This document shows positions 47,962 to 57,787 of a DNA stretch of 64,000 nt, piece by piece. Under the pieces are notes generated by a model that saw nothing but the letters and a program-made list of their open reading frames with translations, had not been told where the DNA came from and made no database searches. Every line of letters begins with the position of its first letter. Within the stretch, counting starts at the first letter, position 1. Made by a program: the position numbers and the translations under genes. Source of the DNA: Membranihabitans maritimus (GTDB lineage: Bacteria; Bacteroidota; Bacteroidia; Chitinophagales; Saprospiraceae); assembly GCF_021729145.1 (NCBI RefSeq), contig NZ_JAJSLW010000003.1, forward strand, positions 62,001-126,000. The letters run 5' to 3'.

Positions 47962-48618
47962 TTAATATTCTTTTTTACAAATAGCAATATAAAATTCTTT
48001 TTTAATGCTTTGACCAACTATCTCAATGATTTCCGGCTCAAGGGCCTTTATCTCATCAACCCTAAACGAAGCGTCCACTAAATATTCCTTTACTTCCTCC
48101 GGGAAATAGAGATTAAAACCAAATTTAGTAAATGGAAGCATTTCCATAAAGTCCCTGCTTCCAAACCCTAAATTAAACTGGCCTCCAATTTTCAGTACCC
48201 TCCTTATTTCATGTAAATGTTGGGAAGGATTCTCCCAAAAATAAAATGTATTTACGCTAAATACTTTATCAAAGTATCCATCTTCAAAAGGCAAATCTTC
48301 CGAACTGCCACATACAAATTGGGCCCGTTCATTGGAAACAAATTTTTCATTTAGTATTTCGGCCTCTCTTACCATATCCGCCGAATAATCAATGCCAGTA
48401 TATTTTACTTCATTACCATTCAATATTTCCGCTACATAAGCCCCATTGGCGGGTCCGATTTCCAATATTCGGTCTCCGGAATCCAATTCAAGCAATTCAA
48501 TGGTTTTTAAAGAAATATTCCGGTTATTTTTATTCATTCTTTCAACCACTTCTGCCGCTTCAGTACCTTCTGGTTTTCGCAGTTGCGCTGCAATCGCTTT
48601 AAGTTGTTGAGGATCCAT
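47962..48618 (-). CDS. Class I SAM-dependent methyltransferase
   Basis: 218-residue methyltransferase of the UbiE/Methyltransf_11 type. Motif I is ILEIGPANGAY; the acidic strand follows as YTGIDYSADMV; motif IV-like FDKVFSVNTFYFWENP and RRVLKIGGQFNLGF complete the fold. No substrate-specific signature is visible. It is divergent from the GlxA-type regulator gene, which may control it. Confidence 0.85.
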   Translation of the reverse strand: MDPQQLKAIAAQLRKPEGTEAAEVVERMNKNNRNISLKTIELLELDSGDRILEIGPANGAYVAEILNGNEVKYTGIDYSADMVREAEILNEKFVSNERAQFVCGSSEDLPFEDGYFDKVFSVNTFYFWENPSQHLHEIRRVLKIGGQFNLGFGSRDFMEMLPFTKFGFNLYFPEEVKEYLVDASFRVDEIKALEPEIIEIVGQSIKKEFYIAICKKEY

Positions 48619-48754
48619 ATTTTTATAAATATTTGATATTTGTTGTCAATAATTAACTATAATTAGATGCCAATCCAACAGAATCAATGAGAAATAATTT
48701 TAGTAAATGACGAAATACTATTATTTTGGATTTGGTTAAAAATAATTAAAACAA

Positions 48755-49735
48755 ATGAATGTTGCTATTTTATTGCCTGAATTAGCGGTTGTTGAAGCTG
48801 TAGCCGATCCACGGTATATGTTCAATGTAGTCAACCAGTTTTTGAAAGAACAGGGCTCGGAAAAACATTTCAACATTCAAATGGTCGGTTTAAAAAATAA
48901 AGTAACTTTTTCTGATGGCGCATTTACTATGGAAAGTGATGCTACGATAGAAAACGCGCAAAAACCGGATTTGGTAATTATCCCTGCATTGAGCAGAGAC
49001 ATTGAAGATGCGGTCAAGATTAATGAAGCTTTTATCCCATGGATTACTGAGCAGTATAAAGATGGGGCTGAAATTGCGAGTCTTTGTTTGGGTGCATTCT
49101 TACTCGCTTCTACAGGACTTTTGCGCAATAAACCTTGCTCTACTCATTGGCTCTTTGCCAATAAATTTCGGGATATGTTCCCGCATGTAAATTTAGTGGA
49201 TGACAAAATAGTCACAGAAGTCAACGGTCTGTACTCCAGTGGTGGGGCAAATTCATATTGGAACCTATTACTGCACCTTGTAGAAAAATATGTAGACCGT
49301 AAAATGGCAATACTTGTTTCCAAATTTTTTGTTCTTAATATAAATACCCGAAGCCAATCACACTTTTCCATATTTCAAGGGCAAAAAATGCATGAAGATG
49401 ACGACATCCTCGAAGCACAAAATTTTATAGAAGAAAATATAGATCAAAAATATACGGTCCCGGAATTAAGCAAAAAGTTTAATATAGGGAAGAGGTCTTT
49501 TGAGAGAAGATTTAAAAAAGCGACGCAAAATACAGTACTTGAATATACACAAAGGGTAAAAGTAGAAGCCGCCAAAAAAAAACTGGAAATAAGTCAAAAA
49601 ACAGTTTCCGAAATCATGTTTTCTGTTGGCTATAACGATGCAAATGCTTTTAGGGATATGTTCAAAAAAATCACAGGGATGACTCCTTATCAATATCGGA
49701 ATAAATATAATAAGGAAGCTATTTTAATGAATTGA
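48755..49735 (+). CDS. GlxA-type regulator: DJ-1/PfpI domain + AraC HTH
   Basis: 326-residue transcriptional regulator with an N-terminal DJ-1/PfpI-like domain (about 1-195; nucleophile-elbow sequence IASLCLGAFLLAST) and a C-terminal AraC-type double helix-turn-helix (about 225-318; FNIGKRSFERRFKKATQNT and VSEIMFSVGYNDANAFRDMF). Such proteins usually sense a small metabolite, although the ligand is unknown here. The divergent methyltransferase gene is the natural candidate target. It overlaps the DUF1697 gene tail to tail by 12 bases. Confidence 0.92.
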   Translation: MNVAILLPELAVVEAVADPRYMFNVVNQFLKEQGSEKHFNIQMVGLKNKVTFSDGAFTMESDATIENAQKPDLVIIPALSRDIEDAVKINEAFIPWITEQYKDGAEIASLCLGAFLLASTGLLRNKPCSTHWLFANKFRDMFPHVNLVDDKIVTEVNGLYSSGGANSYWNLLLHLVEKYVDRKMAILVSKFFVLNINTRSQSHFSIFQGQKMHEDDDILEAQNFIEENIDQKYTVPELSKKFNIGKRSFERRFKKATQNTVLEYTQRVKVEAAKKKLEISQKTVSEIMFSVGYNDANAFRDMFKKITGMTPYQYRNKYNKEAILMN

Positions 49736-50272
49736 TTTCTTTTTCATCTTTAAAATTGTATTCCAATTTCGTGTTGTCACATTGAATTTCCCAAAAAGCT
49801 TGTCAAGGTATTCCATGGCTTTTGTAGTTTTCGTGCCTGTCAAATCCAGTACACTGTAAACCACCCGATCCTTGTATTCCAGTATTCTATAAGAGTTATC
49901 TTCACTAATCCATGGGAGCTCGAGGCTTTCGATATTACTATCTTCCTTCACAAAAGATACATACAACCTAATTTTCTTATGAATTTCGATCCCTGAAAAA
50001 GGATCCTGGGAAATCATACCCAAAATGTCTTCCATCTTCCTCGCGATTACAGGCACAAAAAAACCAAATTTCTGTTCAATGGCCTTTTCTATTACCCCTT
50101 CCAGTTCTTCAGTATTTAATCCTCCTGAAAAAAAGAGAATATTCCCTGAATTTAAAAGGGTTTCCACATCTTCAAATCCACTTTCTGTCATCATCTTTTT
50201 AAGGTCTTCCATCGGTACTTTCTTGTTTCCACCTACATTGATTCCTCTCAAAAAAACGGCGAATTGTTCCAT
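49724..50272 (-). CDS. DUF1697 domain-containing protein
   Basis: 182-residue protein of a widespread but uncharacterised family. The opening FAVFLRGINVGGNKKVPMEDL and LLNSGNILFF are the DUF1697 signatures. No catalytic residues are known. It is followed by the DUF6157 gene upstream with a 9-base gap on the same strand, suggesting a two-gene operon. Confidence 0.9.
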   Translation of the reverse strand: MEQFAVFLRGINVGGNKKVPMEDLKKMMTESGFEDVETLLNSGNILFFSGGLNTEELEGVIEKAIEQKFGFFVPVIARKMEDILGMISQDPFSGIEIHKKIRLYVSFVKEDSNIESLELPWISEDNSYRILEYKDRVVYSVLDLTGTKTTKAMEYLDKLFGKFNVTTRNWNTILKMKKKSIH

Positions 50273-50280
50273 ATTTTAAT

Positions 50281-50691
50281 TCAATTTTTACGAGAATTAC
50301 GCATAGCCCTTACCTGAATTATATCTCCATCCTTAGCTTTGGCATTGTATTCATCTGTATTCAAGGGAACTAAAGCCACTTTACCTTCTCCATTACAGTG
50401 TATCCCCCAGCCATATCTCTTACCCAATGATGAGCACCGAAGACACGGCTGACCTTTAGAAAAAAAATCGTCCCGGGTAACAGGATCCAAAGGATCCATT
50501 CCTTTGCGAATGGCATGAACCCTAAATATTATATCATCAGAAGTAAATCCGTACGGATTACCAATTATCAATTCGAATTGCAGTAAAGGTATCGTTTTAA
50601 CTCCCTTTCTCATTTCAGGTACTATAGCCTGTTTTACAGGACAATCTTCAGCAACCAATATAAAAGTATTGAAATAGTTTGTAGTATGCAT
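50281..50691 (-). CDS. DUF6157 family protein
   Basis: 136-residue cytoplasmic protein with the DUF6157 pattern: FNTFILVAEDCPVKQAIVP, TRDDFFSKGQPCLRCSSLGKR, and a GWGIHCNGEGKVALV region. The CLRCSSLGKRYGWGIHC cysteines could bind metal. It lies 9 bases upstream of the DUF1697 gene. Function unknown. Confidence 0.8.
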   Translation of the reverse strand: MHTTNYFNTFILVAEDCPVKQAIVPEMRKGVKTIPLLQFELIIGNPYGFTSDDIIFRVHAIRKGMDPLDPVTRDDFFSKGQPCLRCSSLGKRYGWGIHCNGEGKVALVPLNTDEYNAKAKDGDIIQVRAMRNSRKN

Positions 50692-50726
50692 GACTAAAAT
50701 GAAGGTACTTTTATTCGATCCAAAAA

Positions 50727-53700
50727 TCAGTTATTGTTTTTATTTAACTCTATTAAACGATCAATATTATAAGGCAATGATTCTAAAAAAGCCATTAAGT
50801 CAGACAATTCCCCTATAGTAAGCTGTTTTTCCAACCCCGGCGGCATTAAAGATACAGACTTGGTCTCAATAGAAATAATTTCGTTTTGGGGAATTCGCAC
50901 TTCTGAGTTTGGACCGATTTTCAATAGTAAGAATTGCTCTGTTTGATCTTTAATAATTCCCTGATAGGTATTATCAGATGTTTTCACTTCATACGTATCG
51001 TATTCCCTCGCAAAACTTGCACTTGGATACACAAGTGCTTCAAGAATATCATGCCGGGAACGAATTTCTCCTATATTGGACAGATCAGGACCAAAATCCG
51101 AACCATCTCCTCCTATGGCATGACAGGAAGAACAAATGGCTTTACCATAAAACAATTTCCTTCCCCTGCCTACATCCCCCTTTTTCAATGAGGAGTCCAG
51201 CTCATCTAGCCTCAATAATCTTTCGGCATGCAAAGTCCTGATTTTAGACATCAATGGTTTGGCCATTTCCTTTACAACCTCAGGATACTCAGATAAAACA
51301 CTCTCTATATCATGAAGGGAAACATTATCCAATCCATCTTTTACTTCTCCCAGTCCCTTTACCATTGCTCGGCCGACATTTTTATCTGAATAGCCTTTAA
51401 ATACCTGGATTAATTTTGGAAGTAAGAATAAATCTGCATTGGTAATTTCATTTTCAGCGATTTCAATTAATTGCCTCCTGGATAATAAGGACTGCGATAA
51501 CAATTGAGCAGCTTCCTGGCGATCTACAGATTCATTAGTAGCATCAAGTAGTCCGATTAGATATTCCCCTTCCCCTTCAGAAAGGACATCATCCGTTCTA
51601 AGTCGGGCTCGCATTGCTTTCAGCCTCAACTCATTACCAAGTTTTTCATTATTGACAATTAATGTTAATTCATCAACAAATTGACCCCACCCCCTTGATT
51701 CAATTAAATCCAAAACTATGTACCGGGATTCTCTATTTTGAGAATTAAGAATCAAATGTAATTGGTCACTCCAACCCTTAGGCAATTTATTTAAATTCGA
51801 TTCATAAATTACCTGCAAAGCAAATTCCTGATCTCCTGATGTTGTTCCACTCAACATTTGTCCAATCAACTTTTGCAAAAGTGTACTTTCTGAAAAAGTG
51901 AGAAACAAAGGTTTTGTATGTTCACGGATCGAATCATTCCAATCTCCGCTCTTCATTAATCCGGTAATAAAACGCCCTATCATATTCTCCCACTCAGGAT
52001 GATTGGCTGCTAACCAAATTGCCAAATTACGATCCTTGGGATTATTACTTTTTAGGAAAGGAAGTACATCATTACTTGTTAATGTATACTCTTCAATTTG
52101 ATCCAATACCAATAAAGCACCCCGCCCGGATGCCCCTGTATTTTCTTTAAGTGCATGTTTCAACCTTTCTACCTCTCCAATTTTATACAATGCATATCTG
52201 ATAGAATGTTCTGTAAATCGATCTATGGGTTGGTCGAGAGATGAAAGCAAAATATCAATGCTCCCGGGGGATCCAATTTGTCCCAGGGCCGTAGCAGCTT
52301 GTCTCATAAGAGCCATAGAGTTCACCTTAAGACACCCTTCGATTAAATTGACACTAGTTGTGTCTTTTTGCAAACCCAGACAACGCACAGCTGCAGTTCG
52401 CACCGCATCGGAAGGATCTTCCAGCGCAGTACGAATCAAACCAATGGCCTCTTCTCCTCCAATCCGATATAATGCAAAAACGGCATCGATTCGATTCTTT
52501 TCTCTTTCATCTTGTAGGGTCTTTTCCAACACAGTCAAGGATGCGGTACCTCTTTTAATTAATTCTTCAAATGCCCTTCCCGAAATTTTAAACTTAGATC
52601 TACTTAATACATCAAAAATTTCACTTGGATTCATTGATGCAATATCCAAATCATTTCCCCAGGATTTATTTCTCCTGGAACTCCCAGAATCATTTTTTTT
52701 AATGCGATATATCCCTCCACGTACTTCAGGCTTAGCAACTCTGGAGAGCGGGCAACCTTCAATGAACCATCCCCCGGTCACCATGACCAAAAGACTTCCA
52801 TCTGCATCTTCCATAACATCTGTTGGGTGAACATCATTTCCATTAGCACTGATAAAAACCGATTCTTCGGTAGAATATGTAGCACTATCAGTAACAACCT
52901 TATACCGCATAATTCTGCCGGTATTAAACTCTGCAGAAAAAATATTTCCCTGAAATTCCTTACCCCATACCCCACTTTCATATCGCATAAGACCCGAAGG
53001 AGCAACCCTGGCCATCTTGGTCATTGTTGGCATAAGGGGTCCTGTTCGCGGAAGGTTGTCTTCCCTGATACTCGGATGGTCTTTGGGATAAACACCTCCT
53101 TCGATCCAATGCATCAACGCATCTCTCTGGCCATCCCTTGGATCTGTAAAGTAAGTCATTGTTCCTATACTTTCCCCGGTAGGCATAAAGACAATTTCAA
53201 TCGAATTGTCAAAACCACCGCCACTCAGCCATTCTAATTCAGAACCATCAGGCTTGCATCGCCAAATCCTCGTGCCTTTACCCTTCATTTGCTTACCCTC
53301 CTTGTTTGTTATATCAAATCCTCTTCGGGCATCTGCCAGGTACAACCAACCGTCTTTGCCCATAAATGGACCGCTTAATATCGCCCCGTTATGGTGAAGT
53401 TTCCACCCGGTCAGGATAACTTCCCTAGTATCTGCTTTCCCATCACCATCAGTATCAGTCAATTTCAATAAATCCGGAGCGGCAGCTACATATAAACTTC
53501 CATTTATGAACTCACCACCCATTGGAAAAGGTAATTGTTCTGCAAAAACAATGCTACTATCAAATATTCCGTCACCATCGGCATCACTAAGTTTTCGAAT
53601 TTGGTAAGAAGGTTCTTCAAGCATTTTTTCAGTGCCCATATCATTTGTACCTGTTGACTCAAATACAAACAAGTCTCCCCGGTCATCAAAACTTCCAAAC

Positions 53701-53849
53701 ATGGGGTATTCGATTAGATCATCCGTCACTATTCTTTCAATCGTAAATCCATCGGGAACTTCAAGTCCTTCCAATTCTTTTGTAGAATGGTTCTTTTTAC
53801 AGCTCAGGAAACAAAGAGTAGTTATTACAATGAATAGTATATTTTTCAT
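50727..53849 (-). CDS. Second PVC-type haem-binding CxxCH lipoprotein (propeller + HEAT + cytochrome c)
   Basis: 1040-residue paralogue of the protein at 4097-7117, with the same order: lipoprotein signal (CFLSC), a propeller domain (about 30-385) with DADGDGIFDSS and DTDGDGKADTRE loops, HEAT-like repeats (about 425-860; HEAT signature ALEDPSDAVRTAAVRCLG), and a cytochrome c domain with CSSCH from residue 906 (bases 51120-51134). Both end in the GLEKQ/GLENQ ... LSDLMAFLES or LLTFIKQ pattern. The neighbours differ: here it follows a dimethylformamidase-beta-like gene by 35 bases. The two proteins may serve different substrates. Confidence 0.85.
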   Translation of the reverse strand: MKNILFIVITTLCFLSCKKNHSTKELEGLEVPDGFTIERIVTDDLIEYPMFGSFDDRGDLFVFESTGTNDMGTEKMLEEPSYQIRKLSDADGDGIFDSSIVFAEQLPFPMGGEFINGSLYVAAAPDLLKLTDTDGDGKADTREVILTGWKLHHNGAILSGPFMGKDGWLYLADARRGFDITNKEGKQMKGKGTRIWRCKPDGSELEWLSGGGFDNSIEIVFMPTGESIGTMTYFTDPRDGQRDALMHWIEGGVYPKDHPSIREDNLPRTGPLMPTMTKMARVAPSGLMRYESGVWGKEFQGNIFSAEFNTGRIMRYKVVTDSATYSTEESVFISANGNDVHPTDVMEDADGSLLVMVTGGWFIEGCPLSRVAKPEVRGGIYRIKKNDSGSSRRNKSWGNDLDIASMNPSEIFDVLSRSKFKISGRAFEELIKRGTASLTVLEKTLQDEREKNRIDAVFALYRIGGEEAIGLIRTALEDPSDAVRTAAVRCLGLQKDTTSVNLIEGCLKVNSMALMRQAATALGQIGSPGSIDILLSSLDQPIDRFTEHSIRYALYKIGEVERLKHALKENTGASGRGALLVLDQIEEYTLTSNDVLPFLKSNNPKDRNLAIWLAANHPEWENMIGRFITGLMKSGDWNDSIREHTKPLFLTFSESTLLQKLIGQMLSGTTSGDQEFALQVIYESNLNKLPKGWSDQLHLILNSQNRESRYIVLDLIESRGWGQFVDELTLIVNNEKLGNELRLKAMRARLRTDDVLSEGEGEYLIGLLDATNESVDRQEAAQLLSQSLLSRRQLIEIAENEITNADLFLLPKLIQVFKGYSDKNVGRAMVKGLGEVKDGLDNVSLHDIESVLSEYPEVVKEMAKPLMSKIRTLHAERLLRLDELDSSLKKGDVGRGRKLFYGKAICSSCHAIGGDGSDFGPDLSNIGEIRSRHDILEALVYPSASFAREYDTYEVKTSDNTYQGIIKDQTEQFLLLKIGPNSEVRIPQNEIISIETKSVSLMPPGLEKQLTIGELSDLMAFLESLPYNIDRLIELNKNNN

Positions 53850-53884
53850 CCTACCATTAAAAGATTATCAGGGTTAATTCAATT

Positions 53885-55378
53885 CTAAGAAATATCCAGT
53901 GCTTCCCGCAATAAATTATGCGTGATCTTCTGGACCCGGGCATCTGGCCCATGCGGCCTACTCCAGTGAGACCAGGGTAATGTATGCCCCGGAGGACGGC
54001 TCAATCCCTGGGACCAAAAAATAGTCGATGCATTAAACACTATATTATTTCTGGGACCGGGATATATGGCCGATGCCCATTGTTGTGCTCTATCACCTCC
54101 AACCCAGGCTGTTCCTTTCGCTACAACCTCAAGACCTTTTATGGAAGCAGGATCTCCATGATACTCCCACCCTATCAAACCAGGAATAATATCACCATTT
54201 TGGACATCACATCCCTTAAACATCCAATGATCAGCATTTGAAATAACCCAATCACCTCCCCCGTTAACAGGTTTTACATTTCTACAACCCATCAATAGCC
54301 CTTCATCAGGTCCGCGATACGGAAAGGGGCCGTATTCACGCTCCCTTGTTTCAGCGTAATCATTGTTAGCTCCATAAGGGCCGCCCCGGAAAATTCTTCT
54401 TTTCGCCTGCCCTGCACTACTGGGACTAAAAGGTGCTACCCAACAAATAGAGTTTCCGGAAAAAAACAATAAGCTCACACCGTGATCCCTCATTTTTTCA
54501 ACGCTCCTAAATTGCCTGATATCCCAATATTCATCATGTCCCACACTCAAAAAAGCCTTACACTTTAATCCTCTTTCAGGGGATATTAAATCACTATTGG
54601 AACAATAAGTTACATCATAACCATGTTTCTCCAGAAAGTAAACCATCGGAAATTCAAAAGAAAGGAATTCCCCCGATCCCATCGACAAAGGATCATTTAC
54701 TATAGCATCGAATTGAGATTGCCTTCCATAAGGCCGGTCAAAACTTACTTGAGCCCATGGTCCCTGTACGCCCCTGGGATGGGTATAAATGGAATAATTA
54801 TTTGGCCAACGATTATAAGCCTGCCATGTATTATCAGAGCATTGGTACAATACATCAGCCGGACGATCGTCTTTCACTATAAAAATAATATAGCTTTGCC
54901 AATAAGGCTCATTTCCTTTAGGAATAGTGGTCAGCCTCCCTAAGTAAACACCACTGATCCATTCCTCTTTAATGTTTAGTGTGTAAGAAGATTCCCAGGT
55001 ACACTCGTGAATATTTTTTTCTCCTGGCTCAGGGGTTGTTTGCTTTCGACCATCTAATGGACCAATTTTCTCCATTAACCGGGCACCGCAACCATCATAA
55101 TACCCCATTCGAAATATTTCAAGATTGAATTGTCTCTCCGGATCAGTCGATACCATTATTTCCAAATTATCTCCGGAAGAAATACTCTGTCTCGAACAAT
55201 ACCCTTCGATCCATGGAGAACGAAACTGGTCAGAATCTGCACGGACTCTGGTCAACTGCCAATCCAGTGATCCTTTTTTTTCATTTTCCCGGGATATCAA
55301 ATCGCTTCTGTTCAAAAACAATTCATGGGACTGGAAAAAGGATTCTTTTTTACTACGTGTCTTCTTATCCGAATTCAT
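53885..55378 (-). CDS. N,N-dimethylformamidase beta-subunit-like protein
   Basis: 497-residue protein matching the large-subunit C-terminal domain of N,N-dimethylformamidase: SVGHDEYWDIRQ (His-Asp-Glu around the mononuclear iron site), ITYCSNSDLISPERG-like spacing, LFFSGNSICWVAPF, and DHWMFKGCDVQNGD. No signal peptide is visible. The small alpha subunit of the known enzyme is absent, and the sequence is shorter than the characterised beta subunit (about 760). Amide hydrolysis is plausible but the substrate is unknown. It lies upstream of the second haem-protein gene. Confidence 0.75.
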   Translation of the reverse strand: MNSDKKTRSKKESFFQSHELFLNRSDLISRENEKKGSLDWQLTRVRADSDQFRSPWIEGYCSRQSISSGDNLEIMVSTDPERQFNLEIFRMGYYDGCGARLMEKIGPLDGRKQTTPEPGEKNIHECTWESSYTLNIKEEWISGVYLGRLTTIPKGNEPYWQSYIIFIVKDDRPADVLYQCSDNTWQAYNRWPNNYSIYTHPRGVQGPWAQVSFDRPYGRQSQFDAIVNDPLSMGSGEFLSFEFPMVYFLEKHGYDVTYCSNSDLISPERGLKCKAFLSVGHDEYWDIRQFRSVEKMRDHGVSLLFFSGNSICWVAPFSPSSAGQAKRRIFRGGPYGANNDYAETREREYGPFPYRGPDEGLLMGCRNVKPVNGGGDWVISNADHWMFKGCDVQNGDIIPGLIGWEYHGDPASIKGLEVVAKGTAWVGGDRAQQWASAIYPGPRNNIVFNASTIFWSQGLSRPPGHTLPWSHWSRPHGPDARVQKITHNLLREALDIS

Positions 55379-55852
55379 ACAATATTTTAATACTATTAAT
55401 TTTTAAATAGAATCAGCTTATTACACAACAAGATTATTCATGGAATGAAAACATACCTGCCTGAGTATAATGTATTTTTACATTCTCCTAATAATAGAGT
55501 ACCATTGAATTGTACCACCCGAAAAATTTATCCATTATTTCATACAGGTGTTTCAACCTGCGTCAGTGCCCCAAAGGACAGGCGAATTGAAAAATATATG
55601 CAACAAATAAATCAAATCACAAGATAATATTTAAAATATTAGTTTATGATCCAAATTTTTGAGACCTAATATTTTGTCATTACCAGGGTTAATCCTGACA
55701 ATATTGAATGTAATTCAATTATGTACAATCAATTGTCGCCAATATTCACTATAAATTTATGAGTAATGCATGATAAACATAAGGTTTTAAACCATAACAT
55801 GTATACAAATTTAAAAGAAATATGTATGAAAAATTGAATTAACACCCCCCAA
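55379..55852. other. Intergenic region without recognised gene
   Basis: 474 bases. A plus-strand ORF at 55445-55627 (60 codons) has no recognisable similarity and atypical composition; I do not call it. The remainder is AT-rich with small AATATT/AAAATATT repeats near 55625-55640. It contains the upstream region of the dimethylformamidase-like gene. Confidence 0.4.
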
Positions 55853-57787
55853 TTAAAGTCCCTGCAAAAAGTAGACTATCCTACAAGCTGTACCCAAACT
55901 ATCATCGTGGCTGGTATCAGAAATCTCTACTACCAAGGTGTGCTTCCCCTGCTCCAATTCGTCATCCAACATTAAATACCATGGCAAATGCAACTGGCTA
56001 CTCCAACGGGTGTACAACTCCAAAGGTGGGTATTTTTTCCCATCTATAGTATACAATATTCGACCGGCATCCGGGCCAGATATTATAGCAATCCCTATGG
56101 CTTCACCATAAAATTCAAACTGAAAGGAACTTCCCGGATCTTCTCCCACTAACATCGGAACTTTTACAAACCCCTCTCTTGTAGAAATATTTGAATCCGG
56201 TTTCCAGGAAGAATTCACCTGAAATCCTGATAATTTATCTGCAGAAGTCACAGGCAGGTATTTCCCGTGGTCATAAGAATATCGGTCCAATGGATCGGGC
56301 ATCACAAAATCATAATTAGAAGAAGTTAAATTATCCATCTCCAATAATTCTTTCATGGTCCTGAAATAAATTTCCTGTCCAAAAGGTGATGGATGAAGAT
56401 TCTTGAAGTCATACTTCCATGAAAATTCATTGGACCTTACCCGATCATATACCTCCCTGGCCAGGTTGATAAAGGGTAGATTATAATGTTTGGAAACTAG
56501 TCTATGAACCTCTACCTCTTCCGGAATCTCTCCTAAGTCATAATCGCTCATCTTATCCGGATCTGCAAAAGCCATTAACACAATGTCCATATTCCTGTTT
56601 CTCTGTTTGGCATGTCTCACAATACCTTCCAAAGCCCTGATTTGAGCTTCTTTACTAAAGCCATTAGTCCGGTCATTCACTGCGCTTTCTACAAACAGAA
56701 GGTCAGGAATTCCATGGGATAATACATCTTTTTCAAATCTAAATGCATGCGGGGTACTACCTAAAGACGGGATCCCTGCAGCTATAAATTGAAAGGTTGT
56801 TTCTGGAAATTTTTCTTTCAAATACTGCGAAATTTTATTTCTCCATCCAGGATTGTGCGTGATGGATCCACCAAGAAAGGCTACCGTTCCTGTCTTCTCC
56901 TCTTCAAATTTTCTATAAGCTCTATCAATTCCTTTATTAACTTCTATATATCTATTTGCATTTAGTTGTTTCTGGACAGGCATTGAATGCTCAATAATGA
57001 ATTTGGCAAACAATTCAGGTTTTTCAATTTCAAAATGATGTCCCATAAGATTTTGCTCCCCCCTGGTCATAGGATAAATGGAAGCGGGACCTCCATGTTC
57101 TATATACGATTGCACAAGTGGAAATGTATTTTCAGAAGGGGGGACAACTTTGTCCTTGAGTCCGATAACATGAAGTATGGGAACTTTGAAAGATGCCAGT
57201 GATTCCAGATTATTTAAAGGAATATCTTCAATATCAGGAACTTCATTAGGGGCGTAATTATAAAGGTCTAACCAATGGTCCCAGTCCTTTTGCGAACCAA
57301 TGCCATCTCCTTTCCCGCCTGGCCAACTTCGGGGATCACATACTGGTGCTTCAAGGTAAATGCAGCTGACTTTCCATGGATTTCTCTTGGCCCATCCATA
57401 TACAAACAAACCTCCACGGCTAACCCCCTCTAGTGCTACTTTTTCCGCCAACTCGTATTTTTTGGTTAAAAAAGTATAAAACCGATCCCAAACCTGCATC
57501 GCTTGCGGGTGTCCCAACAAACCATCCGTATCCACATAAGCTATATGAAATCCTTTAGATACCAGAATGCTATCCATTTCAGTATGCCAATTGGGGAAAC
57601 GAGCTCTCCACACCCAGGGATTACCTGATGTAGGGTGGTCCGGAATTATAATAAATGCCCCTCTTCCCTCAAAGGTAAATTGAATCTTCTTCCCAACCTT
57701 CCACTGGACTGAATCTATCAAATCCTGGGCATTACTTTTAAAACAAAGAAATAGAATACCAGATAGGAGTAACGTCCTAATAATCAT
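55853..57787 (-). CDS. Secreted alpha/beta-hydrolase + SGNH-hydrolase fusion
   Basis: 644-residue exported protein (signal peptide 1-20). Residues about 25-275 are an alpha/beta-hydrolase with nucleophile elbow ALEGVSRGG (Ser123) and HVIGLKDKVVPPSEN. Residues about 295-490 are an SGNH/GDSL hydrolase with block I AFLGGSIT (near 309), block III VNDRTN, and block V DFKNLHPS (near 463). A beta-sandwich-like C-terminal region follows (about 515-644). Both catalytic modules look intact, so the protein could remove two kinds of acyl or aryl ester from one polymer. It is the first gene on the minus strand here, 474 bases upstream of the dimethylformamidase-like gene. Confidence 0.82.
   Translation of the reverse strand: MIIRTLLLSGILFLCFKSNAQDLIDSVQWKVGKKIQFTFEGRGAFIIIPDHPTSGNPWVWRARFPNWHTEMDSILVSKGFHIAYVDTDGLLGHPQAMQVWDRFYTFLTKKYELAEKVALEGVSRGGLFVYGWAKRNPWKVSCIYLEAPVCDPRSWPGGKGDGIGSQKDWDHWLDLYNYAPNEVPDIEDIPLNNLESLASFKVPILHVIGLKDKVVPPSENTFPLVQSYIEHGGPASIYPMTRGEQNLMGHHFEIEKPELFAKFIIEHSMPVQKQLNANRYIEVNKGIDRAYRKFEEEKTGTVAFLGGSITHNPGWRNKISQYLKEKFPETTFQFIAAGIPSLGSTPHAFRFEKDVLSHGIPDLLFVESAVNDRTNGFSKEAQIRALEGIVRHAKQRNRNMDIVLMAFADPDKMSDYDLGEIPEEVEVHRLVSKHYNLPFINLAREVYDRVRSNEFSWKYDFKNLHPSPFGQEIYFRTMKELLEMDNLTSSNYDFVMPDPLDRYSYDHGKYLPVTSADKLSGFQVNSSWKPDSNISTREGFVKVPMLVGEDPGSSFQFEFYGEAIGIAIISGPDAGRILYTIDGKKYPPLELYTRWSSQLHLPWYLMLDDELEQGKHTLVVEISDTSHDDSLGTACRIVYFLQGL

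Noticed and set aside
55445-55627. A 60-codon plus-strand ORF in the gap before the dimethylformamidase-like gene.
   Set aside because: Composition is not protein-like for this genome and no family pattern is visible.
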